Source: Caulochytrium protostelioides (Eukaryota; Chytridiomycota; Caulochytriomycetes; Caulochytriales; Caulochytriaceae). From it: a stretch of DNA of 62,152 bases. Both the position numbers and the translations under genes were made by a program. Position 1 is the stretch's first letter; each line of letters opens with the position of its first letter. Positions 19,501 through 29,705 of the stretch are shown here, piece after piece. The notes beneath the pieces were generated by a model. It had not been told where the DNA came from and made no database searches. It saw only the letters and a list, made by a program, of their open reading frames with translations. The DNA lies in contig ML014221.1 in the NCBI GenBank assembly GCA_003615045.1, positions 1-62,152 on the forward strand, in the 5' to 3' direction.

Positions 19501-21596
19501 GCCAGGCCGACTCCCTGCAAGCCGCGCACCAGTTCGTCGGCGCCGCGGACGCGCTGTGGCGGCTCGGCGAGTACGGCCGCGCGATGGCCATTCTCACGGC
19601 CCAGGGGCTCGTGGACGCGGTCGAGGCCAAGTGTCTGGGGCTCGCTCAAGCGTCGTCGTCGTCGTCGTCGTCGTCGCCAACGGCATTTGCGCCGGCATCC
19701 GAGCCAGCCGCCACGGCCGCGCCTGTGGTGAGCGCTGCGCAGCGGCGGCAGCGCCGCGCCGCCCTCTTCCAAGGGATCACGTTTCTGCGGAGCGCGCAGC
19801 CCGATGTGGCGTTGCGGGTCTTGGATGCATTTCGCTTCACGCCGCGCGTCAGCGACACGCCAGGGGACGACCGTCTCGTTGTCGCGACGACGAACAACGG
19901 CGACGAGGCCGACGACGAGTCCGGCCGCGTCCTGCTCCTGCAAACACGGCTCGAGATCCTGGTCGAGCTCGGCCGATGGCGCGAGGCCTTCACGGTGCTG
20001 CGTGATGATGTGCGCGGCGACGCAGCGTTTTCCGGGCAGCCGCTCCCGCCGGCGATGCAGCGGCTGCAGCGCCAGGTCTATCTGGCGTATGCGGACCATC
20101 TGCTGGCCAACGGCGCGTGCCTCGAGGCCCAGGCCTACTACCGCGCTGCAGGCGCCGCGGCGCGCGCGCGCCGCGTGCTGTGCACGCTGCTGTCCGCCGC
20201 GATCCAGGAAAACCGGTTCACGGACGCCGCCTTTATGCACACGCTGCTGGCTCAGTCACGGCGCAGCAGCGAGGCCGAGGACCCGGCCCCGGACGCGGCG
20301 TGGGAGGCGATGCCCGCCATGACGCCCGCGTGGCACCGGACCGCGGCGTCCTGGCTGTTCACGTATACCCAGATTTACGAGCACGTCGTCGACGGGCGCC
20401 GGGACCGCGCCGCGCCGAGCGCCATCTTCACGGCCGCCGCGGTGCTGCTCAACGCCCTCGACCGCGCCGCCGCGGGGCACGTGCCGTCGGCGGCGGTCCA
20501 AGGGATCCGCGTGTCCGTGTGCGCGCACGCCGTCGCCCGCCTCGGGCTGGCGATGGGCGACGTGCGCTCCGCGAAAGCGGCCGTGGCGCGGCTCGCGCGG
20601 CTCAAGCCGCTCCGCGAGATGGGTGCCCGCGGAGGCCGCGCCGCGATCCAGACCCTTCAGCTGCAGGTCGCCGCCGTCGACGACGGCGCGACGGACGCCG
20701 CCGCAGCGGGCGCCGGCGCCCGCGACACCTGTCCCCTGTGCTATCACGTGTTCCCGAGCGGCCACAGCGAGGCCGCGTGCCCGGCGTGCGGGCTCGAGCT
20801 CGTGCGGTCGGCCGTGTCGCTCGCGCTCCTGCCGCTCGCCCGCTTCACGGTCGCGCGGCCGGCTTCTGCCTCGCGCTCCCCCCGCCGGCGTCGCGACGAC
20901 GGTGACGACGGCGACGGCGCCAGCGCCGCGAATGCAACAGACAGCGACGTGGAGGACGCGTATGCGATCACGCGACTGATGGCGGCCGCGGATGCCGACG
21001 AGCTGGATCCCGCGGTGAAGCAGCGATGGGGTCTTGCAGCTGATGCACGGGCGACGCCACCCGCCGTGCCGGTGGCCTGGACGTTGCAGGACGGCGCGGT
21101 CGTGCTGACGCCGGATCAGCTGCTCGCGCTGCCGGCGCCGTGCTTGCGCACCGTGCCGGGCGACGGCACGACGCCGACGCGGTACTACGTGGTGGGCGAC
21201 CCGAAGCCGATCCTCGTGGCGGCGCACGCCGCGGCGCTCGCGGCGCAGCGGCAGCAGCGCCAGACGCACGGTGGGATGGCGACGGCCGCCGCCGTGCCGG
21301 ACAGCGTACCGGCAGCGAGCCGCCATTTCTGGCGCGGCGACGACGTGCGCACCTGCGGCAGCTGCGGCGCCATGTGCCTCGACGAGGAGTGGGTCTACTA
21401 TACGCTCTTGAGCGGCGGCGCGTGCCCGCTGTGTCGCCAGAACGCGTATGCGATGCCGCCGTCGGTCGCGCCACCGCCCTCCGCGAAGCGGGGCTCGGGG
21501 CCGCGCGACGCGACGGCGCAGCGACCGCTGCTGCGCGAAGATCCCGCCGCCGCCACGACCGTACGGCCCATGACCGCCGTCCGAATGCTGCGATAG
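16509..21596 (+). CDS. IFT122: Intraflagellar transport protein 122 (IFT-A core subunit)
   Basis: IFT122 is a WD40/TPR core subunit of IFT-A, needed for retrograde flagellar transport and membrane-protein entry. The 1695-residue frame starts at MEATLCW, equivalent to the MRAVLTW-type start of the family, so I chose the ATG at 16509 over upstream in-frame codons. N-terminal WD repeats include AHRGAVTCVDWSPDGERIVSG and GWGLW. The diagnostic block DRIAYVENLTDIILQHLVTQ followed by KARIRCRDIVQTMAIHEDRL matches IFT122 closely. TPR-like helices follow (DYPAAASLFVACGQLTLALD). The C-terminus carries two Cys clusters: CPLCYHVF..CPACG (about residue 1407) and CGSCGAMCLDEEW..CPLCRQ (about 1616), the family's zinc-binding tail. 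It is longer than human IFT122 (about 1240) because of Ala/Asp/Gly inserts, and one serine run is coded by a TCG repeat near 19657-19677. It converges on Ssr4, with 151 bp between stops. Confidence 0.94.
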   Translation: MEATLCWSESLVTPDGQPVPIYDAAFHPNGLQIALTAGTQILVYGYGKGDEAPPDGGGVDGSTDGDAVHAAEADENALENAACGPRLRPLSATLRAPDPPQDTWRLVHTLAAHRGAVTCVDWSPDGERIVSGGGVDEHVILWNAESGRPTAKYGHGFGVQRVLCNPHSPHILSTGNAGWGLWCPASSTAAAASRGDGDGGDGSGDDGGDAAGSGGKLSSRKAPAASSFASAAANARFHKVVSRSRVVAAAWARDGRQFALGCEDGTLQVCSRAGNVLHKMARDAGIWALAWMPDPTAPPPQHHVATSGGGNTLAAARAHVREVLAVTDFKSQLAILTDDLQSLRKQDRALPFDALALGVLPDLDLLYVAGSNRAVAFYSFEGTPVLSTCEADGWVWSCVARPPTAQSGRQLLTGTQTGRVSLWQLETRRVQTVAYDRIAYVENLTDIILQHLVTQQKARIRCRDIVQTMAIHEDRLAVQLTDRFILYQLLSDKPADAMNYHMKCKLTLAPDLALAMGAATRRLNADAAAAATPPPAGLAGLAAPPCKYVDILPQGLWVAHAPSAPPGLRQDQMPATAFALYDVARGAVLKQVALDRDDPPTACALVGGIAFMATAAGRIVRLRHDRAQPIDVARVPRTYAMGTIRQIAPSPFLDRVALVDTDGRVLVMAIATGAVIFTTADAVPAAGVADPTTDVDVDVDAGAGWQLLEAALKRHAPVDTVCWNRYQNETFVLASTAEAEVYIGDRCVARVPLVHSATTRVDVVGLVGSSLLVHDGVSLIHHQVAYTRYWRDGLMGPPPRSDGRADGDARHGLRAPPVSFNRILQLVRFAPTATELIWLAERALEWGRPDVALACYHDLAALGVRSRELEADYLHEIVKAAPPPPVVARIEPADAAVATTATRAAGAGGDASTPAAAWAASGAAWDHMHDAVAPQPLTKPQMATLLAMRGDYPAAASLFVACGQLTLALDMYTLLAMWGEAERLADSQHVSAAPWLTRQADSLQAAHQFVGAADALWRLGEYGRAMAILTAQGLVDAVEAKCLGLAQASSSSSSSSPTAFAPASEPAATAAPVVSAAQRRQRRAALFQGITFLRSAQPDVALRVLDAFRFTPRVSDTPGDDRLVVATTNNGDEADDESGRVLLLQTRLEILVELGRWREAFTVLRDDVRGDAAFSGQPLPPAMQRLQRQVYLAYADHLLANGACLEAQAYYRAAGAAARARRVLCTLLSAAIQENRFTDAAFMHTLLAQSRRSSEAEDPAPDAAWEAMPAMTPAWHRTAASWLFTYTQIYEHVVDGRRDRAAPSAIFTAAAVLLNALDRAAAGHVPSAAVQGIRVSVCAHAVARLGLAMGDVRSAKAAVARLARLKPLREMGARGGRAAIQTLQLQVAAVDDGATDAAAAGAGARDTCPLCYHVFPSGHSEAACPACGLELVRSAVSLALLPLARFTVARPASASRSPRRRRDDGDDGDGASAANATDSDVEDAYAITRLMAAADADELDPAVKQRWGLAADARATPPAVPVAWTLQDGAVVLTPDQLLALPAPCLRTVPGDGTTPTRYYVVGDPKPILVAAHAAALAAQRQQRQTHGGMATAAAVPDSVPAASRHFWRGDDVRTCGSCGAMCLDEEWVYYTLLSGGACPLCRQNAYAMPPSVAPPPSAKRGSGPRDATAQRPLLREDPAAATTVRPMTAVRMLR

Positions 21597-21747
21597 GAAA
21601 GACGGTTAACGGCCTGCCCATCGACGCGGACGATCCGTTCGCTTCTCCATCAGCCCCAGCTGCTCGATCGACGTGATCGACGCATCGATGTCGACGGTGT
21701 GAACTGCATACCATGAAACATATGAACAACACATGAAAACCAAGCCG

Positions 21748-24179
21748 CTAGTGCGGCCCCGTCGGGGGATCGCGGTGGACGGCGGAGCCTGGAGCCGACA
21801 CCGCCGAGACGGGCGTCGCCGAGACGGGCGTCGCGGCTGAGGCCGAGGCCGAGGCCGGGCCCATGATATCGATCACCATGGGCTGCGCGAGCGTCGCGGA
21901 CGTTGGCACGGACCCGACGGGCGGCACGCCCGCGGCCGGCGAGGCCAGCACCGACGCGCCGGCGGCCGTCGTCGTCGCGGTGCCGGGCAGCGCGGGGCTC
22001 GGGCCCGCCACGGCGTTCAACGGCGACGCCGCCGCGGGTCGCTGGCGCGCCGCGCCGTCGACGTCCATCGCCGCGGTCGGGCTGGCGAGGACGCCGGCAG
22101 CGGCTGTGCCCGGCGGTGGCGGCTGAAGCGGGTGCTGGCGGTTGGCGGCGGCGGCGGCTTGCGCGATCTGCTGCTGCTGCGCGGCGCGCGCCGCGGCGCG
22201 AATCGCGGCATCCTTCTCGGCCTGCTGCGCCACCTCCGCTTCCATCGCGGCTACGAGGGCCGTGTGCTTGGCTTCGAGGGCGGCGCGCAGCGGGGCGGCG
22301 AGCGGCACCGGCTGCACGGTCGCGAGGCCGCGGGCCGGACCGGGCACGAGCGTCGCATGCAGCAGCTTCTCCATGCGGGCGAGGTCGGCGCGGGCGTCCC
22401 ACGGCGCGAGTGGCGTCGCCGGGTCGGCCATCGCGGCGAGCTGCGCCACGAGCCGCGCCATCTCGGGCGACGCGAGGTGCTCAGTGCCCGGCAGCGCGGC
22501 CGGTGGGTGGCGCACGTGCGGGTCCACGGCGGCGGGGCCCGTCGGCATGCCGGTCTCGGGATCCAGGGTATACCCCTCGTCGTGCAGGGCCGCGACCTGC
22601 CGCCGCACGTGCTGCAGCTCGAGCTCCGCCTGCCGCTGGCGTGCGGCCTCCAGGGCAGGGTCCTTCATCGCGTCCCACGAGCTCGGGAAGAGCACGGCCT
22701 CCATCCACGCGTGGTTGCGCTGGTACCGCTCGAGGTTGGCGCGGCGCACATAGGACTCGTTGAGCGCGTCGCCGTAGTCGCCGTCGGTCAGTTCGACCGT
22801 CTGCAGGACCGCCGGGTGGGCCTTGGGTTGCGCCATGAGCACGATGCTCGTGTCGTGGCCGGGCGCTGCGGCGCCGCGAGCGCCGGACGCCGTCGGGATG
22901 CGCGGCGTCAACCCGGACGGCGTATGCGGCCGCCGGTCCCGGATCCGTCGGTGGTTGCTGGCGAGCGGCGTCGACGCACCGCCGCCGGCGAGACCGCCGT
23001 GGATGCCGCCGGCGAGGTTCGCGCTGCCCGCGGCGCCCGGCGAGGCGCCCGCCGCCGGGTGGGTGGCTTGGACGAGGACGCCCGGCTCCCGGCGCGGCAG
23101 GTAGACGCCTGCGCCTGGCGGGAGGCCCTCGGGGCCGCGCGGGCGGATGCGGACCTGGTGGGGGTGCACGGGGATGCGGTCCGCAATCGAGTCGTTGATG
23201 GCGAGGTAGTGCATCAGCTGGTACCGCGGCGCATCGCGCAGCCGGTATCGTCGGCGGGTCCTAGGTGGGAGAGCGTCAATTCAACAACATCCAGATCGGT
23301 GGGTGAGTATGAGGTTTCCAATGGGGTTTCTTAGCATCATCGCATCGGCGAGGCGTGATGGGCGGGAGGAACGGCGTCGGCGTATGACACTTACATGGAG
23401 GTCAAGCGCTCGCCAGCGGCGAAGCCGGACACGTGAGTCCAGATCTCGAGCTCGCGGCCGCCGTGGCGGCTCACGAGGTGCATTTCGTCGTCGAGCCAGC
23501 CGTAGCCGTCATGCGGGATGGCGGGCTCCTTCGGGTCGCTTTCAAAGACGAACATCGTCTGGTCCACGGGCTGGTCCACGAGCACGGCCTCGAAGAGCGG
23601 CGGCGCCGTCGGCGGCGCGGTCGCCGCCGCCTGCGCGACCATCAGCAGCAGCTTCACCGCGTGCTCGCCCGTCAGCGGCTGCGCCGACTGCGTCGCCATC
23701 CCGGGCTGCGGGATCCACCGCCGGAAGAGGCCTTCGCGGGGCCCTGCGGCCGCAAGAACCGCCGACGGCGAGGCGGCCGCGGGCGGCATGGACGCTGTCG
23801 GCATCGATCCCACCGTGGCGGCAGGCGTTATGGACGCGGACATGGCGGCGGCCGGAGGAGCGGGCTGGCTCGTCCCGGGCATACCCGCGGTGGCGGCCGG
23901 CATCGCCGATCCCGGGTGGCCCACCAGCGCCGGAGCGACCATGCGGAACCCTGCGCCGCGCGCGGCTTCTCGGAGATCCTGGCGACGCGGTGACGTGCCG
24001 CAGAGGTCGCTGATGGACGTGGCAACCGGCGGTGTTGGCGCGACAAGGGAGCTGGGTGCGGCCTCTGGGTGGCGCGATGGAGGCGGTGGAGAGGAGTAGC
24101 GCCGAGCAGGCGGCGTCGGGTGTTGGCGGGTCGGCGTATGTGGGAGGTATGCTCGCGGTCGCCGCTGCGGCGGCGTCAT
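21748..24179 (-). CDS. SSR4: SWI/SNF and RSC complex subunit Ssr4 homologue (two exons)
   Basis: Ssr4 is a fungal subunit shared by the SWI/SNF and RSC chromatin remodellers. Exon 1 ends at 23395 and exon 2 is 23260-21748. The 134-bp intron starts GTAAGT and ends CCACCTAG. The split codon AT|G gives TSM, which continues as TRRRYRLRD. Exon 1 supplies DGYGWLDDEMHLVSRHGGRE and LEIWTHVSGFAAGERL. Exon 2 supplies RRRYRL, MHYLAINDSIADRIPVHP. Together they reproduce the Ssr4 N-terminal domain as I remember it (a DGYVW, LEIWLHRSGYHPGE, RRRYRL, VHYS..DRVPV order). The rest is a charged coiled-coil-like region (EAARQRQAELELQHV) and a low-complexity Ala/Pro tail. The start is uncertain: the ATG at 24179 gives 765 residues, the ATG at 23942 gives 686. 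The N-terminal 150 residues are low complexity in either case. Confidence 0.78.
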
Positions 24180-24659
24180 GACACGACCCCAGGTGCGGTG
24201 GTCGACGCGCGGCCTCGCGGCACGATCAGCAGGCCTGCCGAGCCCGCGGAAGAAGAACGATGGCGGGCAGTGTGCGACGGCGCATCACGATGCGCGGTCG
24301 GGGGTGCGCCCCGGGCCGCCCATCCCACCCGCCGGCGCGTGCGATTCGACGCTGACGCCGCCACGGGGCCCCTGGGGCGACGCCCCACCCCATCGGCGAA
24401 GGAGACAACGAAACCCAAGCATCCGGGTTCTCGTCATCGCCATTCGCTGGCGCATTCGCCGACACGTGGGAGCTTTCAGACGCACGGTAAGTAGGATAGG
24501 AGCCATGGGCCAACTCCGAGCGAGACGCCTCAGAGGACTCAGACAACGCTTCCGAGAGCGAAGCGAGGGCGACCCCGAGTCAGGTCCGGAAGGGAATGGT
24601 CAACAGGATCCGTGTAAAAACAATAAAAAAAGAGGAGGGATTCAACAGATAAAGCAGGA
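24180..24659. other. Intergenic gap between RPA49 and Ssr4
   Basis: This 0.5-kb stretch contains the presumed Ssr4 promoter and the RPA49 3' flank (an A-rich patch near 24613-24660 on the plus strand). No coding sequence is recognised. Confidence 0.4.
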
Positions 24660-26063
24660 CTAAGCAGCACCGCGGCTGCGCTTGGGCGGCGGCTGGATCG
24701 GCACCTTGAGGACGGCCATGCGCGTGCCGCGGACGCGATCGAGCGTGCAGCCGAGGGTGCGGCAGAGCAGGCCGACCTTGTTTTGGGGCAGCTTGAGCTC
24801 GCCCGCGAGTTTCGAGAGATCGACCTGGAAGTCATCGAGGATCAGGATGAGCGTCATGAGGTGGAAGAGTAGCTTCTGGCGGGTATGCTCGGTCATGCCC
24901 TGGTGCTCGGCGCCGCGGGCGACCTGCTTCTCGGTGAAGCGCTGGCGCAGCATCGCGACGAGCGGCTCGCTCGTGGCACCGAGCGTCGTCGCCAGCACCT
25001 TCGGGCTGATCAGGCCGAGGCGCATCGTCAGCATGCGCATCAGGTAGCCCAGGTAGAGCAGCACGCGCAAGCGGTCGGGGTCGCGCGACTCCTCGAGGCA
25101 GTCGCGGAAGCGGCCCACGAGGCCCGCTGTCGGCGTCAGGGGCGCGAGCGCCGCCGTGATGGTCGCGGGCTCGGTGTCGGCCAGCTCCAGCAGCGGCTGC
25201 ACGTCGAGGCCGTTCCACTCGTCGCCCGTGATCAGGTCGCCGAGCTGGTAGACACCTGCGGGCGTGTCGGCGTGCGGGTCGCGCGGCGGCAGGACCGCCA
25301 GCAGTGACACGGTGTCGTGGTCAACACCGCCGTCGGCGTCAATGCCGACGCCGTGCTCGCGCAGGGCGGCCTCGCGTTCGCGCTCGGCTTCGCGCTGGCG
25401 GTCCTGCGACGCGACGGCCGCGTCGAGGGCCTCCGCGGCGTCCACGTGCGTCGCGTTGGCGACCGGCGCCGTCGTGATCCGGTTGCGCTCGGTCGTTTCG
25501 AGCGCCTTCTGGCGCTTGCGCGTGCCGAACTCCTGGCCGAGGGCGTTACGCGTCGCCATCGACTTGACCGCGTACGCCGTCTCGGCGGCGGCGGTGGCGC
25601 GCGCGTCGGCCGCGAGCGCCGTCCGGAACGTCACCGTCGGCGCCTCGCGCAGCGTCACGACGCCCGTCGCTTTGTCGTAGATGCCGATCACGTGGCGGAA
25701 CGCCGACGCGGCGCTTGCGTCGTCCACCTGGTCCTCATGCGAGTCCGCGACAAACGTGATGGCGCCCGCCTGCGCCGACAGGCGGTGGCGCTGCTCCCAG
25801 AAGGAGCCCTGCGCGTCGGTCGTCTGCGCATACGCCGCGTCGTACACACAGTGCTTCGCGGCCGAGCCCGACTGCAGGTTCGGGAAGTACGCCAGGTACG
25901 GGCCCGTGCCGGCCTCCTGGCTGAACGTCTCGTCGACCGCGAACTTCACCGCCATCTGCGGCAGGGCTGCGGGCTTCGCCCCGGTCGGCTCCGCGGCGGG
26001 CGTGCTCGCCTGGTGAGAAGCCGTGGTGGCCTCGCCACGGCGCCGCTTCAAGTCGGCGGCCAT
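24660..26063 (-). CDS. RPA49: RNA polymerase I subunit RPA49 (PAF53)
   Basis: RPA49 forms the TFIIE/F-like heterodimer of Pol I with RPA34 and acts in rDNA initiation and elongation. The 467-residue single-exon protein begins MAADLKRRRGE (ATG 26063). The N-terminal dimerisation part reads FSQEAGTGPYLAYFPNL, then HVIGIYDKATGVVTLREAP, matching the family's 'GIYDKKTNEV' block. The RNALGQEFGTRKRQKA and ERNRI motifs are the classic A49 linker. The C-terminal tandem winged-helix region follows (LISPKVLATTLG, KLLFHLMTLILILDDFQVDL, KLPQNKVGLLCRTLGCTL). The C-terminus is basic (KRSRGAA). An in-frame upstream ATG would add residues unlike the family. It is divergent from ARP4, about 1.75 kb apart. Confidence 0.93.
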   Translation of the reverse strand: MAADLKRRRGEATTASHQASTPAAEPTGAKPAALPQMAVKFAVDETFSQEAGTGPYLAYFPNLQSGSAAKHCVYDAAYAQTTDAQGSFWEQRHRLSAQAGAITFVADSHEDQVDDASAASAFRHVIGIYDKATGVVTLREAPTVTFRTALAADARATAAAETAYAVKSMATRNALGQEFGTRKRQKALETTERNRITTAPVANATHVDAAEALDAAVASQDRQREAEREREAALREHGVGIDADGGVDHDTVSLLAVLPPRDPHADTPAGVYQLGDLITGDEWNGLDVQPLLELADTEPATITAALAPLTPTAGLVGRFRDCLEESRDPDRLRVLLYLGYLMRMLTMRLGLISPKVLATTLGATSEPLVAMLRQRFTEKQVARGAEHQGMTEHTRQKLLFHLMTLILILDDFQVDLSKLAGELKLPQNKVGLLCRTLGCTLDRVRGTRMAVLKVPIQPPPKRSRGAA

Positions 26064-27813
26064 CCTGTCGGCGATAAGTAAGGCGGGCAGCGAGCAGCAA
26101 ACAGGGGGGGCCGTTCGCCTTCTAGCACCGTCTGGGACGGTAGGCAGAAGGAAGGGGTCCCGCTGACGGAAGTCGGACGGCGGCCGGACCTGAACAAGAT
26201 GCAGGCGCAAGGTCTCTGTGTGCTCGGAAGGCAGCCCCGTCACCCAGGTCCGACGCTGATCGGTGGTTAATGGTGATGGTTGCGAGGTCGCGTCGCCGCG
26301 CCGCGTCGACAACAGGAAGGGTGCCACGGAAGAAGCGTGGCACGTGGTATCCGGGCCAAAGGCACGAGAGGTTAGGAGGCCTTCGAGGCAGGAAGATCGG
26401 CAGGAAGGCAAGGACCTCGACGATGTCGCATCCGACAGAGGCGCCCGTCGCCTCCGCCCGAAAGCGGCACTCAGCGTGAGACGGACAGGGTCAGCACGTG
26501 GCCGACCATGCCGACACATTGGCGCAAACGATGGACCCAGATGACGTATCGTCTCATCAGGACACACCCTTCATACCCAGCGTCTCGGCGCGCGCGGCGA
26601 GTCTCGCCGGGTGGTCCCTAGCTCGCCACACGGGCGAGAGGCGATGCGCCGCCGTGGGCGGAGTCCGCCGGCGGTCGCGGGGGACCGACGACAACTCCGA
26701 CACGGGTGGCTTAGCCTTTTTTCCGCAAACGACAGGAACCGCCAACGCGCCTGCTTGTACATATCAGATCATCGACTTGTGGGAGAGATATCACTCGCCG
26801 CGGTAGCGGCCGTCGAGCTAGCTCACGACCATCCGCATCGTATGAACGCAGCCGAAGCAAGGATGCGGAATCAGCGCGATCGACGCCGCGCGATGACACT
26901 TCTCGTCCTCGGGTCGTGCCGGTCTAGCACCTCATGGGGGTGCAGTGACGGCTCATGCAGGCGTGACACTGACGAGGGACAACCGGCGATGTCGCGTCGG
27001 CGATGCGTCCTCTTGGCGCCGGTCACCCCAGATGCCGCTTCGCTTGACGATCCAGAGCCTTGTCCACGGCGGGCACTCGATATGGCGCTCGCGACCGGCG
27101 GTGGGTATGGCCAGTGTGGCGGGCGCCGTGGACCCAGGCGAAGGGCCCAAGCACACGGCGCCCCCGCGTGGAGGGTCCTCCTCGCTTCGCCTCTCGAGGC
27201 GGCGCTCGCGGCCACCGCGGCGCGCCGTCGTCCGACGGCTCTGGCCGACCGCCGTCAGCGGCGGGATCGCGCCTTCACACGTGCCGCATCCCCTTCACCG
27301 GTGGCCGCGGCGGGCACGTGGCCGTCGCGCCGTCGCTCTGTGGCGAGGGCCAAGGCTCACAGGGGCGCGTCGCGACGCCTGGCCATGCGCTTCATCGGTC
27401 TCGCTGCGGCGTCCGATTCCAGCGACGTTAACGCTGACGGCCCCTTCCCTCCCGCGACTCCTCCGCCCGCTCTGCTCGAAGCTCCGCAACGGGCTGGATC
27501 GTTCTGTGTTTGTACGCATTTGGAGGATCGACGCTTGATCACCAACTTTCGGTGCCGTCGTTGACTGACGCGACGACCTGCTCCACGTGACCGCTCCCGT
27601 CGGCGTAACGCCCGCCGCTGATTTTTTTTATAGCAGAAACCCGGCAACGCCGCACGCGACGACGGCGGCCGCCATTGCCTTCAGCCTTCTGGGTTACAGG
27701 CGTCCATACGCTGCGTCTGCTGCACACGCCGCTGCCATTCCATCACCGTCGTTGCTGCCGGCGACCCTGCGTCTTTCGCCCACGCTCTCGGCCTGGCCCT
27801 CGGCGTTGCCGCC
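26064..27813. other. Divergent intergenic region RPA49 / ARP4
   Basis: This 1.75-kb stretch lies between two genes transcribed away from each other, so both promoters should be here. Long frames on the plus strand (for example about 26611-27564) have shadow-like Arg/Pro/Ser composition. I recognise no gene or RNA in it. Confidence 0.4.
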
Positions 27814-29705
27814 ATGGTGACCTACGGCGGAGGTAAGCTCGTTCTCGACTACGCGGGATCGCCATCCCGCTCGATCAGCAGCGTTGATCCGCGGGTAACT
27901 CATGACTCACCTCAGGACGTCTTGACAATCCCTTTCGACGGTCTACGGGTGCTTGGTGTGACATCTCTCGCGCCGCGCGCCGCGTCGTTACGCCGCTGGA
28001 CCCGGCATGACAATCAGATGAGGTCAATGCCCTCATCTTTGACTTCGGCTCGTCCATGAGCCGCATCGGCTATGCTGGCGAAGAATCTCCGCGCCTCGTC
28101 TTCCCGACACTGGCGGGCTACTGTCCCTCCGACGACGCCGCGGCCGCCTCGCCGGGCGGTGATGGTGAGACCGCCACGGCTCATGCGGATGCCGCGACAC
28201 ACGATGCGCGGAGTCCGGCCAGCAAGGCCGCCACCGCCGCGCCGACATCGCCGCCTGCCGACTCGGATCACCCCATGGCCGATGCCGCCGGTGCTAGTGG
28301 CGCCATCACGACCGACACATCGGCCGCTAACCCGGCAAGCGCCGCCTCCGGCCGCACCGCGCCGCGGCGCCACGGCAAGCGCCGCTACTACATTGGCGAG
28401 AGCGCTGTGTACGGCTGGCGCCCCGAGATGGAGGTCGTCGCGCCGGTGCAGAACGGGGTCATCACGGACTGGGACGCGTATGCGGGACTCTGGGACTGGA
28501 TTTACGACACGCAGCTGCGCCTGGACCCGCGGGAGCACCCGCTGCTGCTGAGCGAAGCGGCGCTTGCGCCGCGCGCCGACCACGCGACGCTGATGCAGCT
28601 CGCGTTCGAACAGTTCGATGTGCCCGCGCTGTACCTGGCGCGCGCGCCGGTGCTCAGTGCCTTCGCCCTGGGCCGCCCGACCGCGCTCGTGCTCGATGTC
28701 GGCATGGACGGCGCCACCGCCGCGCCCGTCGTCGACGGCTACCCGATCCGCAAAGCCACGCGCACGGCGCCCGTCGGCGGCAGCTACCTGGACGCCCTCA
28801 CCTCCCAGCTGCTCGCGGACGACCGCACGCTGGCCGGCGAGCGCATCGACGCCCTCACGCCGGCGTACCTGCTGGCGAGCCGCCGCGCCGTCGAGGCGCA
28901 GCAGACGCCCGCCATAACGCTGCGCGACGACCGCGTCGCGCGCACCCGCCCCTCCTTCCACCGCATGAGCGTCAACCGCGTCGTCGCCGAGTTCAAGGAA
29001 ATGGTCCTCCAGGTCGCCGAGACGCCCTTTGACGCGTCCCTGCTCGCGGGCCGGCCCGCCAAGGCCTTCGAGTTCCCGAACGGCTACAACCGGCCCTTTG
29101 GGCCCGAGCGCTTCCGCCTGCCCGAATCGCTCTTTGACCCGGCCTTCTGTCCGCTGACGGATGCGTCGGCGGCCGCCGAGACGGCCGCCGCGGCCACCGC
29201 CTCCGATGCGGCCGATGCGGTCACCGACACGAAAGGCGATGCCGGTGCCGACGCCGCCGGCGAGACGGACGGCATGGCCGTCGATGATCCAGCGGCGACG
29301 AAGGGCGCCCGCGGGAAGTCCGCGGCCGCGTTCGCGGCGCAGACGCGTGTCAGCGGCACGGCGCGGCTGCCTGGCGCGGCGTACCGCGGTTTGCCGTCGC
29401 TGGTGCAGGACGCCATCCAAGCGTGCGACGTGGACGTCCGCCCCCAGCTGTGGAACAGTGTCGTGGTCGTGGGCGGCACGACGCTGGTGCCCGGCTTCAA
29501 CGACCGGTTGCGGTCGGCGCTCGAGGCCGTCCAGCCCGGTGTCAAGATCAAAGTCCACAGCACGGCACATGCCGCCGAGCGCCGTTTCTCCTCGTGGCTC
29601 GGCGGCTCGATCCTCGGCTCGCTCGGAACCTTCCACCAGCTTTGGATCACCAAGGAGGAGTACGAAGAGAAGGGCTTCGCCGTCGTCGACAAGCGACTCC
29701 AGTAG
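27814..29705 (+). CDS. ARP4: Actin-related protein ARP4 / BAF53-type (two exons, 19-nt first coding exon)
   Basis: ARP4 is a nuclear actin-related protein of the INO80, SWR1 and NuA4 complexes (BAF53 in animals). Coding exon 1 is only 19 nt (27814-27832) and is followed by GTAAGC. Exon 2 runs 28018-29705 after CAATCAG, with a 185-bp intron. Splicing gives MVTYGGDEVNALIFDFGSS, then MSRIGYAGEESPRLVFPT, matching the BAF53/Arp4 start (YGGDEVGALVFDIGS..RAGYAGE). Later blocks are typical: EFPNGYNRPFG, LWNSVVVVGGTTLVPGF, ERRFSSWLGGSILGSLGTFH, WITKEEYEE. The spliced product is 568 residues. The extra length over BAF53 (429) is an Ala/Thr/Asp-rich insert after about residue 50 and a second one at about residue 385-435. 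It is tail-to-tail with SET2 (175 bp between stops). Confidence 0.93.

Noticed and set aside
17445-20240. 931-codon open frame on the minus strand
   Set aside because: It is antisense to IFT122, with Arg-rich shadow composition and no motif.
26611-27564. 317-codon plus-strand frame in the RPA49/ARP4 gap
   Set aside because: Composition is typical of GC-driven chance frames. It has no motif and lies in a presumed bidirectional promoter region.
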